Assembly: GCA_016795285.1 (NCBI GenBank)
Contig: JAEUIC010000023.1
Coordinates: 64,001 to 128,000, forward strand
Direction of reading: 5' to 3'
Length of the DNA: 64,000 nucleotides
DNA from: Planctomycetota bacterium
Lineage (GTDB): Bacteria > Planctomycetota > B15-G4 > SIAN01
The position numbers and the translations under genes were made by a program. Position 1 is the stretch's first letter, and each line of letters begins with the position of its first letter. Below are positions 54,976 to 64,000 of this stretch, one piece after another. The notes beneath the pieces are model-generated. The model was not told where the DNA came from. It saw only the letters and a program-made list of their open reading frames with translations, and made no database searches.

Positions 54976-56439
54976 ATGCCTTGGAAGCCAAATGACGACG
55001 ACCTGGAGATCCTCCGCGGCCAGAACCCCTGGCACGCCGAGGGTGCCGTACCGGTGACGCTCGCGCCGGAGGGGCGCCGATCGATGGCTGCCCACCTCTG
55101 GCACGCGCTGATGGCGCCGGAGAGCGGCCGCTTCCAGGTCGTGCTCGGACCGCGGCGGGTCGGCAAGACGACCGTGCTCTACCAGACGGTCGCGGAGCTC
55201 CTTCGCCGCGGCGTTCCCGCCTCTCGCATCCATTGGCTGCGTCTCGACCACCCGCGCCTGCTCGAGGTGCCGCTCGGCGACCTGGTCCGCTTCCTCGCCG
55301 ATCAACTCGGCGCGACGGCGACCAACCCCGCGTACGTGATGCTCGACGAACTCACCTACGCCGAGCGGTTCGATCTCTGGTTGAAGACCTTCCATGACGA
55401 GCGCTGGCCGGTCCGCATCGCGGCGACGTCGAGCAGCTCGGCGGCGCTGCGCGAGGCGCGCGTCGAGAGCGGGGTCGGTCGTTGGGAGGAGCAGTACCTC
55501 CCGCCGTGGACCTTCGACGAGTACCGCCGCTGGAACGGGGATGCCCCGGCGTTCGAGCTGCACGACAGCCTCGACGCGAGCCTGCGCGCCAACCTCGGAG
55601 TCGCCATGGCGGACCAGCGCCTCGAGCGGCGGCGCTACCTGCTGCTCGGCGGCTTCCCCGAGCTCCTGCTGAAGGATGATCGCGGCGACGAGGTCTCGGC
55701 CGTGCTCGACTCGCAGCGGATCCTCCGCAACGACGCGGTCCAGAATGCGATCTTCCGCGACCTGCCGCAGGCCTACGGCGTCCACGAGCCGTTCAAGCTC
55801 GAGCGGCTGCTCTACTTGTTGGCGGGGCAGGTCGGCGGGATCGTCTCGCCCGCGAAGCTGGCGACCGAGCTGCACCTCTCGACACCGACGATCGAGCGCT
55901 ACGTCGGCTACCTCGAGCGCGCCTTCACCCTCTTCCTGGTGCCGAACTTCGCGACCGCCGAGGAGAGCGTGCAGCGGCGCGGCCGCCGGGCCTACTTCTG
56001 CGACGGCGCCGTGCGCAACGCCGCGCTCCATCGCGGGCTGCTGCCGCTGCGCGACCCGAACGAGATGGCGAAGCTGGTCGAGAACAGCGTCGCGGCGCAT
56101 CTCCACGCGCTGATGCAGCTCGGCGAGGGGCGTCTGCACTACTGGCGCGACGGCAAGCACGAGGTCGACTTCGTCTTCCAGGAGCGAGCCGACCCGATCG
56201 CTTTCGAGGTGACGCTCTCGGCCAGCCACGCGCGCGCCGGCCTCGAAGCCCTCATGCAGCGCCATCCGCGGCTGCGCGGCCGCTGCTGGATCGTGAGCTC
56301 CGAACTGCCCGCGATGGCGCCAAGCGCGATGACCGACGGCATCGGCACGCTGCCGCTCGATCTCTTCCTGCGGGTGACCGGTGCGCAGATCGACGCGGTG
56401 CTGCGCCAGCGGATCGGCGATCGCTCGGTACGTCGCTGA
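54976..56439 (+). CDS. AAA ATPase with DUF4143 domain
   Basis: A 487-residue P-loop ATPase. Walker A is VVLGPRRVGKTT near 54-65; Walker B is AYVMLDELTY near 118-127 and AATSSSSAAL is the sensor region. The middle holds a winged-helix segment (SPAKLATELHLSTPTIERYV). The C-terminal DUF4143 domain is nuclease-like, with the PD-(D/E)XK-type core HYWRDGKHEVDFVF and EVTLSASH. This family is widespread, often in several copies, and of unknown role; links to toxin-like or defence functions have been proposed. It stands alone behind AT-rich upstream DNA, suggesting acquisition by transfer. No clear ribosome site precedes ATG 54976. Confidence 0.88.
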   Translation: MPWKPNDDDLEILRGQNPWHAEGAVPVTLAPEGRRSMAAHLWHALMAPESGRFQVVLGPRRVGKTTVLYQTVAELLRRGVPASRIHWLRLDHPRLLEVPLGDLVRFLADQLGATATNPAYVMLDELTYAERFDLWLKTFHDERWPVRIAATSSSSAALREARVESGVGRWEEQYLPPWTFDEYRRWNGDAPAFELHDSLDASLRANLGVAMADQRLERRRYLLLGGFPELLLKDDRGDEVSAVLDSQRILRNDAVQNAIFRDLPQAYGVHEPFKLERLLYLLAGQVGGIVSPAKLATELHLSTPTIERYVGYLERAFTLFLVPNFATAEESVQRRGRRAYFCDGAVRNAALHRGLLPLRDPNEMAKLVENSVAAHLHALMQLGEGRLHYWRDGKHEVDFVFQERADPIAFEVTLSASHARAGLEALMQRHPRLRGRCWIVSSELPAMAPSAMTDGIGTLPLDLFLRVTGAQIDAVLRQRIGDRSVRR

Positions 56440-56534
56440 TACGCAAGCGGACGTGCGCGCCGTCGAAGATGCTCTTCGTCGATCCTCACCGCCGACGCTC
56501 CCCAACCCCCCGATCCGTGCCTCGGAGCCGCGCC

Positions 56535-57212
56535 ATGCCGACCGCTCGTCTGTTCCCTGTGGCGACCACCACTGCCGCGCTCGCCGTGCTCGTCCTCGCG
56601 GGCGCCGCCTGTCGGCAGGCCGCTCCTCCGACCGCTCCGCCGGCAGCCCCGGTGGCCGGCGCTCCCGTCGTGGTCGATGCCGCCCCCTTCGAGCTCGACG
56701 GCCGGCCGCCGCTGAACGATCGCTTCGTCGAGGCGCGTCGCACGCTGGCCGAGTGGGCCAAGCGGCCGCACTTCACGCGCTGCATCGGCTTTGCGGAGGA
56801 GACGTCGGCGCGGCTCGAGTTCGTGCGCGCACGGGTCGCGCGCCCCGAGGTGGTCACCCTCTTCCACTTCCACGCCGTCTGCGACCCGAACCACCCCGAC
56901 GCCGCCGGCGCGCTGCTCGAGGATCGAATGCTCCTCGCGCGCGTGTGCGACGCGCGCCTCTACGACCTCTGGAATGCGGACGATCTCGTGGCCTTCGCCG
57001 CCGCCGAGCGGTTGCCGCTGAAGGACGCGGCGGAGGTGCGCGCCTTCTTCGGCGCCGACCACGACCCGCTGCTGACCGTCGAGCCCGACGGCCGCGACGC
57101 CCGCCGCTGGCGCCTCGTGCGCGCCTTCTCCGGCCGCGATCTCCTGCCGACCGTTCGCGTCGTGGTCCTCGACGATGCAGGCGTACCGCTGCGGATCGAC
57201 GCGGCGCGGTGA
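56535..57212 (+). CDS. Lipoprotein of unknown function
   Basis: A 225-residue protein. The signal is long and hydrophobic and ends in lipobox LAGAAC, with the cysteine near residue 27. A Pro/Ala-rich linker (about 30-50) follows, then a 170-residue soluble domain with no recognised family; it contains two widely spaced cysteines (FTRCIGF and HAVCDPNHPD) that may pair. The beta-rich end reads LLPTVRVVVLDDAGVPLRID. GGAG lies seven bases before ATG 56535. It is 96 bp after the ATPase gene and convergent with the endonuclease/exonuclease/phosphatase-family gene. Confidence 0.65.
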   Translation: MPTARLFPVATTTAALAVLVLAGAACRQAAPPTAPPAAPVAGAPVVVDAAPFELDGRPPLNDRFVEARRTLAEWAKRPHFTRCIGFAEETSARLEFVRARVARPEVVTLFHFHAVCDPNHPDAAGALLEDRMLLARVCDARLYDLWNADDLVAFAAAERLPLKDAAEVRAFFGADHDPLLTVEPDGRDARRWRLVRAFSGRDLLPTVRVVVLDDAGVPLRIDAAR

Positions 57213-57239
57213 GCGAAGCGGCGCAGTGAGCGCCGCCGA

Positions 57240-58154
57240 TCACCGCATCCGCAGCGTCGCCGTCACGAAGTGGTGGTCGCTCGGCCAGCGGCCGTTCGTC
57301 GCGGGGGCGGTGAGCAGCTCGGCGGCGAGCGTCGCGAAGCCGCGATCGACCAGCACGTAGTCGATCTTCGCGCCGTCGGTCGTGCCGCGGAATGCGTGGA
57401 AGGTGCCGACGGCGGTGGCGTCGGGGTGGAGCTCGCGGAACGAGTCGCGCAGGCCGGCGGCGCGCAGCGCGTCGAGCGGTGCGCTGGTCTCGCCGCAGTT
57501 GAGGTCGCCGATCAGGAGGTGGGGGCCGGGCGTCGCCGCGATCCGCTGCGCGAGGAGACGAGCGCTTCCGAGGCGCGCCCGCTCGCCGCGGTGGTCGAAG
57601 TGGGTGTTCCAGACATGGAACTCGCAGCCGGTGGCGCGCACGCGCACGTGCGCCCACGTGCAAAGCCGCGTCAGTGCCGCGTCCCAGCCGACCGACCCGA
57701 CCACGTCGGGCGTCTCGCTCAGCCAGAAGTCGCCGGCGTCGACGACCTCGAGGAGCCGCTCGTCCAGGAAGAGCGCTGCGTGCTCGCCGCGCGTGCCGCC
57801 GTCGCGCCCTTGCCCGACGCGGCGATGGTGGGGGAGCTTCTGCTCGAGGAACGCGACCTGGAAGTCGAGCGCCTCCTGCACGCCCAGCACGTCGGGCGCC
57901 GCCGCCGCGATGGCAGCGGCGAGCGCCTCGCAGCGCAGCGGCCACGCATCGGGCCCGTCGTCCGCCGTGCCGTAGCGGACGTTGCAGCTCATCGCGCGCA
58001 GCTCGGTCGGCGCGGGCGCGGCGCTGCGCGGCCCGATGCAGCCGCACCACGGCAGCGCAGCGACGAGCGCGGCGACGAGGGCGGCGAAGCGCGCGATGAA
58101 GCGCGCGATGAAGCGCGCGGCGAATCGAGTCGCGAGCGGCAGCGCCGCGCTCAT
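57240..58154 (-). CDS. Exported endonuclease/exonuclease/phosphatase-family protein
   Basis: A 304-residue protein. The N-terminal 45 residues are a signal or lipoprotein leader ending LPWCGC, with an unusual Ala-Arg-Phe-Ile repeat coded by a 12-bp tandem repeat. The catalytic domain has the family series: MSCNVRYG, LGVQEAL with the metal-binding glutamate, HVWNTHFDH, LIGDLNC, KIDYVL and WPSDHHFV with the terminal catalytic histidine pair. It hydrolyses phosphodiesters or phosphomonoesters (DNase, sphingomyelinase-like or other), outside the cytoplasm. Its ATG overlaps the stop of the Nudix-SnoaL gene (ATGA), so the two are coupled. Confidence 0.88.
   Translation of the reverse strand: MSAALPLATRFAARFIARFIARFAALVAALVAALPWCGCIGPRSAAPAPTELRAMSCNVRYGTADDGPDAWPLRCEALAAAIAAAAPDVLGVQEALDFQVAFLEQKLPHHRRVGQGRDGGTRGEHAALFLDERLLEVVDAGDFWLSETPDVVGSVGWDAALTRLCTWAHVRVRATGCEFHVWNTHFDHRGERARLGSARLLAQRIAATPGPHLLIGDLNCGETSAPLDALRAAGLRDSFRELHPDATAVGTFHAFRGTTDGAKIDYVLVDRGFATLAAELLTAPATNGRWPSDHHFVTATLRMR
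58089..58124 (-). repeat. 12-bp tandem repeat in a signal-peptide coding region
   Basis: GCGCGCGATGAA is present twice exactly (58089-58100, 58101-58112), then once as GCGCGCGGCGAA (58113-58124). It encodes Ala-Arg-Phe-Ile steps in the leader of the 57240-58154 protein. Being in frame, copy-number change would lengthen the leader without a frameshift. Confidence 0.75.
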
Positions 58155-59032
58155 CCGTGGTAGACGCGCGATTCGACGATGCGCCCGCCGCGCACCGTGA
58201 AGGCCTCGGCCACCGCGAGCGGCGCCTCGCCCGGCACCGTCCGCTCGTACTCGAGCAGCACGCGGCCCTCGCCCGCGTCGCCCGGCTGCGCCGCTCGTGC
58301 CGCTCGTGCCGCGCCATCGAGCGGCGCCGTCGCGATGGTCCGCTCGGCGTAGTGGAGGCCCGGCAGCCGCTCGAAGCAGTCGGCCCACCAGTCGCGCAGC
58401 GCCGCTTGCCCGACGACGAGCCCCTTCGTCTCGGGCCGCCGCGCCAGGAGCTTCGGGCTGAAGTGGCGAGCGTCGGCGGCGTAGAGCGCCAGCAACGCGT
58501 CGAGCTGCCGATCGTTGAACGCCGCCAGCCACGCGCGCGTCAGCGCGACGAGCGGCTCGCGCGGATCGGCGCGACCGCTGGCGTTCGCCGCGGCACTGGC
58601 TGCCGCTGCGCTCGGCGCCGCCAGCGCCAGCGCCACCAGCTCGTGCACGTTCGGCGGGCAGTCGAGGCCGGCGGTCGAGTCGAGCCAGCGATGGTCACCG
58701 AACGAATCGTCGCCGACGATCCGATCGGTCGCGACGTCGGCGACGAAGCAGAAGTTGAGATGCAGCCCCTTGCTGCCCGCGGCGTGCTCCTCGTAGGCCA
58801 GCAGCCCCGGCGGAGTCCCCGTGACGCGCGTCGTGCCGGTGAGCGCGCCGAACTCGCCGTCGAGCCCGGTCTCTTCCTTGAGTTCGCGCCGCGCCGCCTC
58901 GAGCGGCGTCTCGCCCGCCTCGACCTCGCCGCCGACCGGCAACCAGGTCGCCAGCCGCTTGTGATGGATCAACAGCACGCGCCCGCGATGGCGCGCGAAG
59001 ATCGCGACGGAGAAGGCGCGGCGGTCGGTCAT
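58151..59032 (-). CDS. Nudix hydrolase fused to a SnoaL-like domain
   Basis: A 293-residue fusion. Residues about 3-135 are a Nudix hydrolase with the complete box GGEVEAGETPLEAARRELKE continuing ETGL, which binds metal and hydrolyses nucleoside-diphosphate derivatives. After an Ala-rich linker (about 150-172), residues about 175-293 are a SnoaL/NTF2-like cone (FNDRQLDALLALYAADARHF, AALRDWWADCFERLPGL, VAEAFTVRGGRIVESRVYHG). The two modules are normally separate proteins. The pair could be substrate plus product handling, but nothing proves it. The 3' end overlaps the next gene by 4 bp. ATG 59032. Confidence 0.85.
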   Translation of the reverse strand: MTDRRAFSVAIFARHRGRVLLIHHKRLATWLPVGGEVEAGETPLEAARRELKEETGLDGEFGALTGTTRVTGTPPGLLAYEEHAAGSKGLHLNFCFVADVATDRIVGDDSFGDHRWLDSTAGLDCPPNVHELVALALAAPSAAAASAAANASGRADPREPLVALTRAWLAAFNDRQLDALLALYAADARHFSPKLLARRPETKGLVVGQAALRDWWADCFERLPGLHYAERTIATAPLDGAARAARAAQPGDAGEGRVLLEYERTVPGEAPLAVAEAFTVRGGRIVESRVYHG

Positions 59033-59164
59033 GGGGCGGATCCAGAAGTGCGGCGCCGAACGAAGCGCCCGGCCGCCGATCGGCCGCACGCTATCGAGCC
59101 GGCGGCCGCCACGACTCGTCGCGGACCGACTCGGGCGCGGCGATCTGCTGAACTGCCGACGCGC

Positions 59165-59377
59165 TCAACGGCCAACGGGCTCGGTCTGCAACCGCTCCGC
59201 GCGCGCGCGATCGACGTAGCGGTAGCTCTGCGGCGGCGGCCCGTCGATGCCGAGGTCGCGCAACGTGAGCCCGTCCGCGAGCCGCTGCACCGACGCGATG
59301 CCGATCGCCACCGCGCCGGGTGCGCCGCGGTAGTAGGACCAGTAGCGATCGGCGCCGATCCCGCCGACCGGTCGGCG
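59165..59377 (-). pseudogene. Truncated C-terminal remnant of a protein gene
   Basis: Minus-strand frame without a start codon that still reads like protein: GADRYWSYYRGAPGAVAIG, then ASVQRLADGLTLRDLGIDG and SYRYVDRARAERLQTEPVGR ending at TGA (59165-59167). An in-frame stop lies just upstream at 59378-59380, and the HNH gene ends at 59388. It looks like the last 60-70 residues of a secreted protein whose 5' part was replaced by the HNH operon. The family is not certain. Confidence 0.5.
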
Positions 59378-59387
59378 TCACGGCCGT

Positions 59388-60044
59388 TCACGATCCCGGT
59401 CGTTGCCGGGACAGCGTCGCCGCGCACCCGCGGAGCCGGTTCCAGAGCGCGTCGCTGATCGACACATCGAGCGCGATCAGCAGCAGGCACTGGCGGGCCA
59501 GATCCCGCAGGATCGTCTCGAGCAGCGCTTGGCCGTGAGCGTCGAGGGGCTCGTGCAGGAGCGCGCGCTCGCAAAGGCGCAGCTTGTCCAGGAGCTCGGC
59601 GCGGCGGCGGACGAAGGGATCCAGGCACCACGGGAACAGGACCAGAGCGAACACCGCATGCTCCCGGAAAGCGCCCCCGCGCGCGCCGAGCGAGCCGTCC
59701 TCAAGCAGCTCGAACCACTGGCCGAAGTCGTCGCGGGCGATATCGGGAACCGGGCGGGGTGTCGCTACGCCCGCCTTCCGCCGACGTGTCGCATGCGCCG
59801 GGTGGTAGTCGCCTTTCCTGCCGTTGCAGTTGCGACAGGCGAGTCGCAGGTTCAACGGATCGCCGGCCCGATCGGGTGCGAACTGCCGCGGCTCGTGGTG
59901 ATCGAGTTCGAGCGCGTCGGAGCTGAGCAGGCAGTAGGCACACAGTTCGAACCAGAGCGCCTCGCTCCAATACGCTCGGGCGTCGTGGCGCGCGTCGCGC
60001 GAGGTTCGATCCGCAGTCGGCTCAGGTAGCGCGAGGCGAGCCAT
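59388..60044 (-). CDS. HNH endonuclease
   Basis: A 218-residue nuclease. The beta-beta-alpha metal core lies at about 33-82: zinc-type cysteines C35 and C38 (CAYC), the HNH histidines in LELDHHEPR (46-53), a second pair C70/C73 (CRNCNGRKGDYH) and H81. The remaining 130 residues are helical and unrecognised. Two upstream genes overlap head to tail (23 bp each), so it is the last gene of a three-gene operon. HNH proteins in such compact operons are often parts of defence or mobile elements. ATG 60044 has GGAG nine bases upstream. Confidence 0.85.
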   Translation of the reverse strand: MARLALPEPTADRTSRDARHDARAYWSEALWFELCAYCLLSSDALELDHHEPRQFAPDRAGDPLNLRLACRNCNGRKGDYHPAHATRRRKAGVATPRPVPDIARDDFGQWFELLEDGSLGARGGAFREHAVFALVLFPWCLDPFVRRRAELLDKLRLCERALLHEPLDAHGQALLETILRDLARQCLLLIALDVSISDALWNRLRGCAATLSRQRPGS

Positions 60045-60423
60045 CGGAGGGCGCTCCGAACAGCCGACGCAGCTCGACGACGGCGGATTCGACTTCGGGC
60101 GAATCGCGACGCAGCGGTGCGAGGCGACTCGCGACGATCGAGTTGAGGAACGCGAGCAAGGTCGCCTCGTGGTCGCCGAGCTTCTCGCCTTCGAGCCGCC
60201 GGCGGAACAGCTCCTGGCGCAGCGTCTCGAGCTCGTCGGCGAGCGGCTCGCGGCGCGGGGCGTCATCGATTGGATGGAGGTCGAGCTGCGGAGCGCTCGC
60301 GGACGCCTCGCGAGCCGGGACGACTGCGGCCAGCAGCGAGAGCAAGGCCGAGCCGGCGGATCGCTCGGCGGTGAACCGCACCCGGTCGTAGCGGATCGAG
60401 TCACCTGTCATCTTGATCGGCAT
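60022..60423 (-). CDS. Small protein of unknown function in the HNH operon
   Basis: A 133-residue, mostly helical protein with no recognised family. The middle is rich in Glu/Leu/Arg (LADELETLRQELFRRRLEGE) and likely forms a helix pair. Its start overlaps the TIGR04255-like gene by 23 bp, and its end overlaps the HNH gene by 23 bp. GGAG seven bases upstream supports ATG 60423 over a second ATG at 60411. Its place between the two suggests a bridging or regulatory subunit. Confidence 0.65.
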   Translation of the reverse strand: MPIKMTGDSIRYDRVRFTAERSAGSALLSLLAAVVPAREASASAPQLDLHPIDDAPRREPLADELETLRQELFRRRLEGEKLGDHEATLLAFLNSIVASRLAPLRRDSPEVESAVVELRRLFGAPSDGSPRAT

Positions 60424-61195
60424 CGACCGGCTCCATCGAGGCTCGCAGCGAATCGGTGGCGAGCGCGAAGAACGTCGTCTTCGCGAGTTCCTTGGTGCGC
60501 ATGACCTGCGCGATCAACGGCTCGTGCCTCGTGAAGCTTGCGCCCGGCAGGGCCGGCGAGTCGACGAACACCTGCGTCCTCACTTGCAGCCTGAGGTCGT
60601 CCTCGGCGAGCGATGCCGCCTTCAACTTCACCTGGACCCGCGCCTCGGGGTCGCGATGGCTCCACGCGAACTCGAGCCCGAGCTGCTCGACCCCCTCGAT
60701 GCTGGTGGTGCTGTCGATGCCCACGTTGACGCGGAAGTGCTTCGCGAGGTCGAAGTCGGCCGCCACGAAGTCGAACTCGTTGATGTAGCCGAACCCCACC
60801 TTGGCGATCGGGTAGCCCGCCCCCGGGTCGTCGTATGCAGCGGCCAGGCTCGACAACCAACCGGAGAGCCACGGCAGCAGCGAGGTCTCGAACGTCTCGT
60901 AGCGCTGTTGCGCGGCTCGGACGAAGTGCACCGCCAAGAAGCGGTGACCGAATCGCGCGATTCGCATGCGGTCGGTCGAGCGCAGCTGCTGGTTCCAGAA
61001 TGGCGGAGTCGGTTCCTGCGCCTCGGCCTGAACCACGATGATCGGATCGGTCACGAGACCGGGGAACGTCTTGCGGGCGAAGTGCGCGATGAGCGTCGCC
61101 TCGGCTTCGACGACGGCTGCCGGGAAGCCCGAAACCACCGCCCATGCCTCGGCGATGGTCGACTTCTTGCAGCGGCTGATGCGGGAGACATCCAT
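60401..61195 (-). CDS. TIGR04255-like protein, first gene of the HNH operon
   Basis: A 264-residue protein that looks like the TIGR04255 group: an early PIIVVQAEAQEP strand, FGHRFLAVHFVRAAQQRYET, a helix LPWLSGWLSSLAAAYDD and the VGFGYINEFDF strand, followed by a beta-rich C-terminal half (VNVGIDSTTSIEGVEQLGLE). Proteins of this type are about 240-280 residues, often near phage or defence genes; their function is unknown. The match is by pattern only. It leads the operon and is divergent from the OsmC gene. ATG 61195 has a weak ribosome site. Confidence 0.5.
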   Translation of the reverse strand: MDVSRISRCKKSTIAEAWAVVSGFPAAVVEAEATLIAHFARKTFPGLVTDPIIVVQAEAQEPTPPFWNQQLRSTDRMRIARFGHRFLAVHFVRAAQQRYETFETSLLPWLSGWLSSLAAAYDDPGAGYPIAKVGFGYINEFDFVAADFDLAKHFRVNVGIDSTTSIEGVEQLGLEFAWSHRDPEARVQVKLKAASLAEDDLRLQVRTQVFVDSPALPGASFTRHEPLIAQVMRTKELAKTTFFALATDSLRASMEPVDADQDDR

Positions 61196-61278
61196 CGCGT
61201 CCGGATCAGAGGGGGCGCGCGAGAGGCGGTCAAGCGGCGTGAGGTGTCGTTTCGTGCGGGAGCGCATGCCATGAGGAC

Positions 61279-61300
61279 GTCACCCGCGCGAATGGGTGAC
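61279..61300. promoter_or_regulatory. Inverted repeat between the HNH operon and the OsmC gene
   Basis: GTCACCC (61279-61285) and GGGTGAC (61294-61300) form a perfect 7-bp dyad with an 8-base spacer. It lies midway between two divergent starts (61195 and 61422), a typical operator position. Confidence 0.45.
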
Positions 61301-61421
61301 ACTTCACCTCTCCGTCCCGTCCCCCCTCCCCGCTTCCCCTCGCCCCCGGCTATCCTCCGCCGCCTTCCTCCACTCGCCGGGACGCATCCGGTGGGCGGCG
61401 GCAACCGCGGGTGAGAGGGTC

Positions 61422-61832
61422 ATGGTCGCGATCAAGGTCGAGTACGTCGGCGGGCTGCGCTGCACGGCGGTGCACGAGCCGTCGGGCACGTCGCTGACGA
61501 CCGACGCGCCGAAGGACAACCACGGGCTCGGCGAGAGCTTCTCGCCGACCGACCTGGTCGCGACCGCGCTGGTCACCTGCATGCTCTCGATCATGGGGAT
61601 CGTCGCGCGCAAGAACGGCTGGAAGCTCGAGGGAGCGCGCGGCCACGTCGAGAAGCAGATGGTCGCCGATCCGCAGCGGCGCATCGGCCGGCTGCCGATC
61701 CGCCTCGAACTCCCCGCCGGCCTCCCGAAGGAGGCGCGCGCCGCGCTGGAGCACGCGGCGCTGACCTGCCCGGTCCACCTGAGCGTGAACCCGGCGATCG
61801 AGCGCCCCGTCACCTTCGTCTACCCCGACTGA
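61422..61832 (+). CDS. OsmC/Ohr-family peroxidase-like protein
   Basis: A 136-residue OsmC fold. The first redox cysteine is C53 in ALVTCMLSI on the central helix and the second is C115 in AALTCPVHLS, the normal OsmC arrangement; the TGESFSPTDLVATAL-like stretch (GLGESFSPTDLVATAL) precedes the first. It reduces organic hydroperoxides in the cytoplasm using the cysteine pair and a thiol donor. Length is typical of short OsmC (YhfA-like) members. ATG 61422 is preceded by GAGAGGG. It may be controlled by the upstream dyad. The gene before tex is unrelated. Confidence 0.92.
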   Translation: MVAIKVEYVGGLRCTAVHEPSGTSLTTDAPKDNHGLGESFSPTDLVATALVTCMLSIMGIVARKNGWKLEGARGHVEKQMVADPQRRIGRLPIRLELPAGLPKEARAALEHAALTCPVHLSVNPAIERPVTFVYPD

Positions 61833-61947
61833 GGACGACCGCCGCCGCGCCGCCCCTGCCCCCGCTCTCCGACCGCATTCCCGCCTCGCGCCACGACGGC
61901 GCGCGGCTCTCCCTGCTGGCCCCTGCAGCTCACTCCTGGATCGCGCC

Positions 61948-64000
<2,053 letters not shown>

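Overview
The window is very GC-rich, single-chromosome bacterial DNA that reads as a member of the Planctomycetota. This is inferred from gene content: serine/threonine kinases with a cytoplasmic kinase domain and a C-terminal repeat tail, an ECF sigma factor coupled to such a kinase, two ECF sigma factors fused through a membrane segment to large exported-type domains, FG-GAP and beta-propeller secreted proteins, and a membrane pyrophosphatase. High GC suggests one of the GC-rich planctomycete lineages, but no rRNA or other marker is present to place it further.

Layout. 0-10.3 kb: the start of a secreted protein running off the left edge, a transmembrane kinase, a secreted FG-GAP protein, the heme chaperone hemW, a primary-type sigma factor divergent from a protein ending in an HPr-like domain, a metallophosphoesterase, a membrane protein and an acylphosphatase. 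10.3-14 kb: a chromosome-partition region with parB, two parS sites about 1 kb apart and two long gene-free stretches, one holding helically phased GTGAGTCG repeats. 14-19.8 kb: an arginine operon, argG - unknown P-loop protein - argC - argD - argB, tightly overlapped from the second gene on, with a structured leader. 19.9-30.1 kb: two sigma-transmembrane-carboxypeptidase-regulatory fusions around a broken sigma-54 activator remnant, a GT39-type glycosyltransferase and hppA. 30.1-37.1 kb: a CAP-domain protein, a hipBA toxin-antitoxin pair behind an AT-rich control region, and an ECF sigma/kinase pair. 37.2-49.4 kb: envelope and environment genes (an SBBP propeller protein with a CFI-box-like C-terminus, an SLC13 permease, a propeller lipoprotein, an old yellow enzyme, a multi-HAMP chemoreceptor, a DUF1080-like secreted protein). 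49.5-54.8 kb: a four-gene operon DUF4956 - tetratricopeptide-like protein - CotH/beta-helix protein - VTC polyphosphate-polymerase domain. 55-64 kb: an AAA/DUF4143 ATPase with foreign-looking upstream DNA, a lipoprotein, a Nudix-SnoaL fusion coupled to an endonuclease/exonuclease/phosphatase-family protein, a three-gene HNH operon beside a truncated gene remnant, an OsmC protein and the 5' part of tex.

The most interesting systems are the DUF4956/CotH/VTC operon (likely membrane polyphosphate or surface phosphorylation chemistry, function not established), the paired membrane-tethered sigma factors, the HPr-fusion protein, the unknown P-loop gene inside the arginine operon, the parB/parS/phased-repeat region without a visible parA, and the HNH island that seems to have cut off a resident gene. 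Functional statements come from recognisable motifs and family knowledge; no database search was run.
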